Shown: piece after piece, positions 1-6,600 of the stretch
Layout of the letters: every line of letters begins with the position of its first letter
Position numbering within the stretch: the first letter of the stretch is position 1
Assembly (NCBI GenBank): GCA_017528345.1
Contig: JAFXOX010000032.1
Span: 1 to 64,000, forward strand
DNA from: Desulfovibrio sp.
GTDB taxonomy: Bacteria > Desulfobacterota > Desulfovibrionia > Desulfovibrionales > Desulfovibrionaceae
Reading direction: 5' to 3'
DNA length: 64,000 nucleotides
Notes under the pieces: model-generated
What the model was told of the DNA's origin: nothing
The model's input: only the letters and a program-made list of their open reading frames with translations
Databases searched by the model: none
Position numbers and translations under genes: made by a program

Positions 1-2
1 AA

Positions 3-95
3 CACATTATCTCTTCCCTGGGAGATTCCGTGGATCGGCCGCGTCTGCTCAACTACGTGGCAGGCTACAATGTGCTCAGGCTCGAAGACAGCTAG
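3..95 (+). CDS. 3' end of an unidentified gene (partial)
   Basis: An open frame enters from the left edge and ends with TAG at 93-95; the last residues read NYVAGYNVLRLEDS. The G-x-N-x-L-R pattern near the end faintly resembles the C terminus of membrane dipeptidases (peptidase M19), but 30 residues are too few to assign a family. The next gene's Shine-Dalgarno (AGGAG) overlaps this stop codon, so the two are probably co-transcribed. Confidence 0.5.
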   Translation, partial: HIISSLGDSVDRPRLLNYVAGYNVLRLEDS

Positions 96-103
96 GAGTT
101 GCC

Positions 104-748
104 ATGTATTTTCCCTATGGCCCCACGGAAATGAACTATCTCACCAAGCGCGATCCCAAGCTTGGCCGCATCATCCAGGCCATTGGTCACATTCAGCGCC
201 CTGTGGAACATGATCTCTTCTCGTCAGTGGTCCACCACATCATCGGCCAGCAGATCTCAGGCAAGGCCCAGGCAACAATCTGGCAACGCCTGCTCGCAGC
301 TGTGGGAGATGTGTGTCCGGCAAAACTCGCAAACCAAACCTGTGATAGCCTGCGAACGCTTGGTATTTCCCAGCGCAAAGCCCACTACATTCTCAATTTC
401 ACAGACAAGGTTCTGCACAAAGCCATTGATCTGCAGGAAATAGCCCTTCTCCCCGACGAGGAAGCCATTGCCAGACTCGTTCGTCTTGAGGGTATTGGCA
501 GCTGGACGGCAGAGATGCTGCTCATCTTCTGCCTGCAAAGGCCGAACATTCTCAGTTTCAAGGATCTTGGCATTCAGCGCGGCATGCGCATGGTCTACGC
601 ACTCCCCAGGATCGACCAGGCATGCTTTGCGAGCATCCGCGCACGCCTAAGTCCCTACGGAAGCGTCGCCAGTTTCTATTTCTGGGAAGTCAGCGCAGGC
701 GCCTGCCAGCTCACAGACCCCGGCCGGGCAGCAAATTCACGCTCCTAG
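104..748 (+). CDS. DNA-3-methyladenine glycosylase II (AlkA-like, HhH-GPD family)
   Basis: A 214-residue base-excision repair glycosylase, predicted to remove alkylated purines such as 3-methyladenine from DNA in the cytoplasm. The HhH-GPD fold shows in the hairpin LEGIGSWTA (residues 128-136), followed by the expected catalytic aspartate, D154 in SFKDLGIQRG. The N-terminal block HHIIGQQISGKAQ (44-56) matches the conserved IIxQQIS segment of the family. The length equals that of short bacterial AlkA enzymes lacking the N-terminal TATA-like domain of E. coli AlkA. The start at 104 has AGGAG five bases upstream. An 8-base gap to the preceding stop suggests an operon. Confidence 0.85.
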   Translation: MYFPYGPTEMNYLTKRDPKLGRIIQAIGHIQRPVEHDLFSSVVHHIIGQQISGKAQATIWQRLLAAVGDVCPAKLANQTCDSLRTLGISQRKAHYILNFTDKVLHKAIDLQEIALLPDEEAIARLVRLEGIGSWTAEMLLIFCLQRPNILSFKDLGIQRGMRMVYALPRIDQACFASIRARLSPYGSVASFYFWEVSAGACQLTDPGRAANSRS

Positions 749-1020
749 CCGAGCTATTTTGATTTTTTAGCACTATAGAATCTCCGACTTCATGTGTCAA
801 TAAATAGTGCTTTTTTACGAACTCATTGTTCTGTCAGTGCAAAACTTCGTTTTTTCTTCCCATATTTATGAGGCACTGTTCGCTTTAACGACACGCTTTC
901 ACGTCTCTCCTCTGTGCCAAAACAGCATAGCTTACGTGCTTTCTGATACATGCAAAAAAGCAGCAGAACTTCTAGGCAAAAAATTTGCCAACACGCCTGC
1001 GCTGCCAAATTGTGGCACAA

Positions 1021-1054
1021 AAAAAAGACTGCACAGGGAAAACCCTGTACAGTC
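1021..1054 (-). terminator. Rho-independent terminator, minus strand
   Basis: Stem GACTGCACAGGG / CCCTGTACAGTC (one G-T pair) with loop AAAA; read on the minus strand it is followed by TTTTTT. No minus-strand gene ends just before it, so the transcript it stops is unknown. Confidence 0.7.
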
Positions 1055-1324
1055 CTGACGGATACAGCCGCACTTTTGCTGTGAGCATCTTGTGAGGACG
1101 TTGGCTGTGTGTGCGTTGATCGACAAGGAGATGAAGCCACCAACAAGAGCCCAGGGGCGTCGCTCAACAATCAGCTTCTCTTGCCCACACGAAATCAAGA
1201 GTTTTGCTACGGCGCTGCAAGCGTGCACTGGCTCCGGCTACGACGCCACCTGCCAAGACAGATCTTGCAATCAACGACCTGGATGACGCCATTTCCCGAC
1301 AATACCCTTGCCAGTGTAAGCTAA

Positions 1325-1362
1325 GCGCCGTATGACCCCGTCCATAGGGCGGGGATATACGG
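1325..1362. repeat. Two-tier hairpin, possible IS200/IS605-type terminal palindrome
   Basis: Outer stem GCGCCGTAT / ATACGGCGC encloses an inner CCCCG / CGGGG stem. This nested architecture is typical of right-end palindromes of IS200/IS605-type elements. No tnpA or tnpB reading frame lies beside it, so at most it is a remnant. Confidence 0.4.
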
Positions 1363-1574
1363 CGCACCTTAGGCATTTCCTTCTTGCCTTTCCAGGGCTC
1401 TGCTTCGGCTATCCTCATGATCCAGCTGACATACGGATAGGCGCCAGTAATGGTAGCTTTGGCGTATCCGTGCAGCCTCTGTCTTTCTGGGGGAACAAAA
1501 AGACCCGCAAACGGCCAGCTTCGTATGCCGGAAACGCAGAACTCTCTGCAAACATCGGCATAGCCCGGCTCAAT

Positions 1575-1591
1575 CTCGTCACTTTTGACGA
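1575..1591. promoter_or_regulatory. Palindromic candidate activator site (UAS) upstream of filament genes
   Basis: CGTCA-CTTT-TGACG at 1577-1590, with flanking CT and A as in the other copies; a further CGTCA half-site lies at 1598-1602. It is about 260 bases upstream of the first filament gene. The same palindrome recurs at 36057, 36145 and 47141 (perfect) and at 13889 and 13965 (one mismatch each). Confidence 0.55.
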
Positions 1592-1848
1592 CACTCTCGT
1601 CAGATCAAAAGCCCTCAATTGCCCACAAAATAAGGTACATATGACGCTGTCGAAAAAAAATGATGACGTTGCCTCCGTCAACAATATTCTCATTGACCTC
1701 GATCACAGGCTCAGCTAGTTTGCAGATAAGTCATAGGAAGCAACGCTGCCCATGCCCCTTGGCAGAAACAATGGCAGCGAAATCACTTCATGTTTTTGTC
1801 TGACAACATTCGGCTTTTTAGCCCTTTTTTCTCTACGGGAGGCGTCTC

Positions 1849-2379
1849 ATGAGTCAGGTCAATAATGCCACGGTCCAAACATCCTCAGTCAATTTTTCCA
1901 ACGTCACAGGTGCCCGTAGTCCACAATTGGCCCTGGCCATGCTCATGCTACAGCTTGCCGATACCAATAAGCAAGCGGCTATGAATGGTATTAAGGAAAT
2001 CGAGGGTGAGCAGGCCAAGAAAAAGGAAATCTCCGAGGTCTTGAATAAGGCCCGTGAATACAAGAGTTCTGGACTTCACCTCAATGATGCTGGTATACCT
2101 TCAGGTATTGATGATAAGTTTACGAAGTTTTGTAAGGACAATGGCATCACAGTTCCTCATTATGAAAAATATGCTGATAGTAAGGAAAAGCTTGATGCAA
2201 AGTGGGATATTGCCATTGCCCAGCTGCAGACCAAAATGGACAATACGGGCGCTGACATTCAGACCAAGATGGTACAGCTACAGGATCTGATGGGCCAGTA
2301 CAACAGCTATACCTCTGGCGCCAATACCGCCATTGCCAAGTCCAATGATATTCTCTCAAGTCTCGCTCGCGGACAATAG
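1849..2379 (+). CDS. EspA/SseB-like type III secreted filament protein, copy 1
   Basis: A 176-residue protein with no signal peptide, starting MSQVNN, a leader shared with four other T3SS-linked proteins here. It is rich in heptad-like helices at both ends, and the C terminus (QLQDLMGQYNSYTSGAN...SLARGQ) resembles the C-terminal coiled-coil polymerisation helix of EspA/SseB filament proteins. Residues about 1-70 and 123-176 are nearly identical to the next gene, while the middle (about 72-115) differs. The start has GGGAGG nine bases upstream. I infer a surface filament or needle extension exported by the T3SS; the family call comes from reading helices, not from a search. A secreted regulator is the alternative. 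Confidence 0.5.
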   Translation: MSQVNNATVQTSSVNFSNVTGARSPQLALAMLMLQLADTNKQAAMNGIKEIEGEQAKKKEISEVLNKAREYKSSGLHLNDAGIPSGIDDKFTKFCKDNGITVPHYEKYADSKEKLDAKWDIAIAQLQTKMDNTGADIQTKMVQLQDLMGQYNSYTSGANTAIAKSNDILSSLARGQ

Positions 2380-2415
2380 CCCAAAAAGCAATTCTTTTAC
2401 AAAGAAGGAAACAAG

Positions 2416-2937
2416 ATGAGTCAAGTTACGAACACCGAAGCAAGCTCCTCTGTCAATTTCTCCTCTGTCACAGGTGCACGTAGTCCACAATTAGCCTTGG
2501 CCATGCTCATGCTGGAACTTGCCGATGCCAATAAGAAAGCCGCTATGGAAGGCATCAAGGAAATCGAGAGTGAGCAGGCCAAAAAGAAAGCCATTGCAGA
2601 TGTTATGAATCAGGCGCGTGAATATAAGGGAAGTTCCTCCAATTACACCAAGCAGGCCGGTGGGGAGCCCTATACCAGCGCAGAATTTAACAAAGCCGTG
2701 GAAGATATGGGCTTCACAGTGCCTGATAAGGCCGGCGATAAGGAAGCAAACGACAAAAACTGGGAGAAGCTCATCGCTCAGCTGCAGACCAAGATGGACA
2801 ATACGGGCGCTGATATTCAGACCAAGATGGTGCAGTTGCAGGATCTGATGGGCCAGTACAACAGCTACACCTCAGGTGCCAATACCGCCATTGCCAAGTC
2901 CAATGACGTTCTCTCAAGTCTTGCTCGCGGCCAATAA
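2416..2937 (+). CDS. EspA/SseB-like type III secreted filament protein, copy 2
   Basis: A 173-residue paralogue of the preceding gene, 36 bases downstream with its own GAAGGAAACAAG ribosome site. N terminus MSQVTN and C-terminal helix (KMDNTGADIQTKMVQLQDLM onward) match copy 1 almost residue for residue. The centre, around YTKQAGGEPYTSAEFNKAVE, is unrelated in sequence. A strong terminator follows at 3085-3114, making the two genes one transcription unit. Conserved ends with a divergent core suit a polymer whose helical ends pack inside and whose middle is exposed. Confidence 0.5.
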   Translation: MSQVTNTEASSSVNFSSVTGARSPQLALAMLMLELADANKKAAMEGIKEIESEQAKKKAIADVMNQAREYKGSSSNYTKQAGGEPYTSAEFNKAVEDMGFTVPDKAGDKEANDKNWEKLIAQLQTKMDNTGADIQTKMVQLQDLMGQYNSYTSGANTAIAKSNDVLSSLARGQ

Positions 2938-3084
2938 GTCACCCAAAGGCCATATTCTTTACATGGTACAATATGCTTTCATGTTCTCTGTCTGCGGCGT
3001 TTTCCAGGCTCATCCGCAAGGAAAGCTTTTGGCGAGGATGTATGGAATGACGTAAGCGCGCACTGAACACGAATACAAATCCTG

Positions 3085-3114
3085 AAAGGGAGGGGGAAAC
3101 CCCTCCCTTTTTTT
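3085..3114 (+). terminator. Rho-independent terminator of the filament operon
   Basis: Stem AAAGGGAGGGG / CCCCTCCCTTT with loop GAAA followed by a run of T, about 150 bases after the second filament gene. Confidence 0.9.
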
Positions 3115-3522
3115 GTCCACAGGCCCCCGAAAGCTCTGTAATACAGCATTCTGTGAGAGAGGAGCCCCATGAGGGGCTGTTCTCAACCCAAGCTTGCACA
3201 GTCCTGAGCGTTAACTCTTCTGCCTTCAAGTGGGCTAACGTTTTGCGAGGGCCTGAAGCTCACCTTTCGACCGGACAACCTCTCAGGGCACAAACGTCAT
3301 TATTCTCGCCATCTCACCAGCTTCTTTGCCGTTGCGTGTCTTTCTGGCTACGGGATCTTTGGCACACGCTGACTATCCAAAAAGGTTCCATCGGGCTAAA
3401 GATTTGCAAGTCCCTTCTTTCAGTCCAATCCTCACGGCTTGCCTTTTGGGATTGCTGCCTTATGCGCAAAGCTACCAGTTTGGGACTTCCACATTCGTGA
3501 GAACGCCCATGCCGGGCATAGC
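3115..3522. other. Non-coding stretch, possibly a decayed IS200/IS605 tnpB end
   Basis: No intact gene. On the minus strand, translating across stops gives fragments loosely like the poorly conserved C-terminal tail of TnpB proteins, ending in a hairpin (AGCCCC-ATGA-GGGGCT near 3163-3178) such as follows tnpB genes. Stops and frame changes are numerous and no zinc-ribbon cysteine pair is intact, so this is only a suspicion. Confidence 0.2.
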
Positions 3523-3549
3523 AAAAAAGCCCCCCGAATTTCGGGGGGC
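3523..3549 (-). terminator. Rho-independent terminator after the giant kinase gene
   Basis: Perfect stem GCCCCCCGAA / TTCGGGGGGC followed on the minus strand by TTTTTT; it lies about 135 bases beyond the stop codon at 3684. Confidence 0.9.
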
Positions 3550-3683
3550 ATGGCTTTTCAAGGAGATATTACCGTATACCAAGATTCAGGAGATGTACGG
3601 CATTCCAGACAAGGTCGTTTTTGGCAGACGCTTTCCTGTGCAGGCTTTGCCCACAAAGCCTTGCAAAGACCAACACATCAGCT

Positions 3684-6600
3684 CTAGATCTTCGGAGATA
3701 CACGTTCCGTAATATGATCATGAATAAAGGTGGTGATCCCGTACTTGGTGGAGGACACGAAGCCGAGCTTCTTGATGGCGTTATTCCTATTGGTATCCAC
3801 CACATCACTCATGACATCCAGGAATGTGGCCTGATCGTGTGAGCGCCTGTTACCACTGAGCTCCTCTGCCTCCAAGGCACTGAGTTGGTCCAGAGCCCGT
3901 TGTCGAAGCGCCTCTAAGAGCTGGTCCATGGCAGCCTGATGCTGCGGGTGGTTAATGTCTTCCAAAGCGTCTTTATTGGCGTTCCACAATTGGCTGAGCT
4001 TTGGATCCTTGTCAGCAATCCGTGCTTTGAACTTCGTAATCTCAGACTGGACACTGAAAAGGGTTTCAAAGGTACTGCGCTGCTCTATATTCAATTCTGA
4101 ATCCGGGTTTTCAATATCCGCCCGTACATGTTGTATGTGAGTAAGTACCGACTCCTGACTCTGGTTTTCGTCGGCCATAGCCCGCAACGCTCTGTCCAAA
4201 ATGGCGAAATCCAGGGGAATATAGTCATCCATCCGCTCGTGGCGCAGATTATCGATTGCGCAGATATCCTCCTGAATGTGATGCATCAGCGTAATCATCT
4301 CGTCGATGGAATTCTGCAGGCGTATCTGACTGTTGGAGAAATTATAGATCGCATGGGGAATTTCCACACCATTACGCTGTATCTCTGAAAGGATGGCTGC
4401 GATACGACCACCGGTGTCGCCCATGCCCCCCTTCTGCATAATCACACGCACGCTCTCCAGAATCTGTTCCCGCTTGCTGTCAAAGACAGCCCGTGCCTCA
4501 GCGGGCAAAAGTTCACGGAAAGAGTTCAGAAACTTCGATGACTGCCGGGTGGTTGTGGCCACAATCATGGTCGTCACGGCACTTTGCTGCTCGACGCTCA
4601 GCTTGGTGGCATTACCAAAATCAATAACTGTCAGCTTCTGGCCATCGCTCATGATATTGCCGGCATGCAGGTCGCCGTGGAAAAAGCCCTGCTCACCAAA
4701 GATGCCCTCTGTCACCCACACTTCGGCAAGCGCCGTAAGCTGCTTGTGTCTTGCCTGTGCTGCATCGTAGAGCTCCTGCAGACGCTTCTTCGCAGGGATC
4801 AAATCACTGACGCGACTCTCAGGGACATCATAGTAAACCTTCGTACGTTGGCCATTCTCATTGTACCTTTCAAATCTGCCAAGATTCTCTCCCAGGTGTG
4901 CTATTTCCTCACGCGTATTCCTTGTAAAGGCATCCAGGGTCGTGCCCGGAGCCAACTCCATGGCCATGGATGTGCTCTTGGGCGGAATATCCTCCACGAT
5001 CTTGACGCTCTGAATACTTTTTTCAGCACCGTTAAAGGGCGAATCGTAGACCGCGCCGACCTTGGCGTTGCCGGATTCAATGCTGAAATCCAACTCTTCC
5101 ATAATGCCCTGGAGCTGCCCCCTAAAGGTGCCCAGCATACCCGGCACCTTAGCTGCAGCCCGTTCAAAGATCGGCTGTTCACGCTTGACTCGATTGGCAG
5201 CATCTGGCCTGAGAATCTTGACGACGCAGTCGCGGGTCTGTCCGTTTTTGTCCGTCATACGGCAGAGAAAAGCCTGACCAACACTTGCCGCCCCCAGCGA
5301 GGAGAGAACCTCAATATTGGTGATACGGCCATTGGAACTATTGACCATATCCAAGAGTGTGGCCTCTACGATATCCGGCGGAATAGGCGCCAAACGGCTC
5401 TTCATATCCTGACAGGCAATGCGCAAATCCTGCGGCAGCCCAGGCCCGTCAAGCCCCTGAAAGATCTTCTGGAGAACAGGACCTGCGCCTTTGAGCATGG
5501 CGCCAAGCTGCTGCATGGGCGTGGCATTGGGCGGTGCATAGCGAAGGCCCGCCGCGACCATGGCCCGCTTATCCCGCAGAGGCACACTCTGAAAATAATC
5601 CTGAATGACAAACTTGACGAACTTGCCCACACCGTCGCTGCTGAAATCTGTGCCGGCAGCAGCCACAAGACTGTCCAGATTACTCGCAGCAAGCTGTGCC
5701 AGACGCGCCTGATGCGGATCTTGAATCTGAGCCTGAGGTTCAGGTTCAGGCTGGGCCGGGGCTTGCGCCTGTGGGGCTGCGACGTCATCCTCGTTCCCGT
5801 CGTCAACGACTACCACATCGTGCTGAACCATAGCAGGCACGGCAATGCCCAAAGCCGTATTGGCCTTCGCTCTGGCCTGCCAAGCTGTCGCATCGGCATT
5901 GCTTTTGGCTTGATTGGCCTGTCCTTCAACTAATGCGGCCATCTGCTCTTCGTTAATGGCGTCAACCTGATGTTGGACGGCTCTCAGGTAGGCTTCTTGG
6001 GCCTGAAGGAAATCATTGGCGTCCTTGTCGGCCAAAGCTCTGGCCTCTGTGACCTGGGTACGGATCTTTGTGGCCTCTTCCCGGGCGCTCTTTGCCTGAT
6101 CTTGCGCTGTTTTTGCCTCTCCCAGGGCCGCGTCTATGGCCTCCTGGGCTGCAGAAGAATCCCGCAGGGATTGAACGTGAGCTTCTGCAGCAGAAGCCGC
6201 GTTTTCCAAGTTTGTCGCATGTTCTTCGGCAGTCGCAGCTGCTGTTTCAGCCTGCTCAGCAGCCTCCCGAGACTGATTGGCCTTATCCTGCGCCGCCTTC
6301 CGCAGATCATTTTTCTCCTGGATCTCTCCCGCTGCCGCATTGATGTCGTTCCGAGCCAGGAAATTGCGGTTTTTGGCATTATCCAGGTCTTGCGCGGCCT
6401 GCTGGGCATTCGCTTCAGCCTGCAGAGCTTCGTCCTCAAGCCTTGCATACTCCTGCATGGCATTGGTCGCCACCATGATGGCCAGATGTCTGCGCCGCTC
6501 AGCATTATCCACACCGGTCACAGCATCGGCAAGGCCTGTGACGGCTGTCGAGACGCTGGCCGGCAAATGCTCCCGCTCCATGAACGCTTCGATATTCTCC

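Larger units (their letters stand above)
749..1848. other. 1.1-kb region without a convincing gene
   Basis: No open frame here resembles a protein family. It holds a minus-strand terminator (1021-1054), a strong two-tier hairpin (1325-1362) and one perfect CGTCA-N4-TGACG palindrome (1577-1590) that probably serves the filament genes downstream. The spacing-correct sigma-54 candidates before 1849 (for example GG-N10-GC at about 1736) match the consensus poorly. Confidence 0.6.

Noticed and set aside
1758..1775. TTGGCAGAAACAATGGCA as a sigma-54 promoter for the filament genes
   Set aside because: The -24 and -12 dinucleotides are 11 rather than 10 bases apart, which sigma-54 does not normally tolerate.
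3155..3510. Possible tnpB pseudogene remnant on the minus strand
   Set aside because: Only vague resemblance across several stops and frames, and no intact zinc-ribbon or catalytic motif; noted in the gap entry but not called.
4584..5933. 449-codon open frame antisense to the giant kinase
   Set aside because: Shadow of a GC-rich coding strand; it lacks a ribosome site and family features, while the minus-strand frame has intact kinase motifs.
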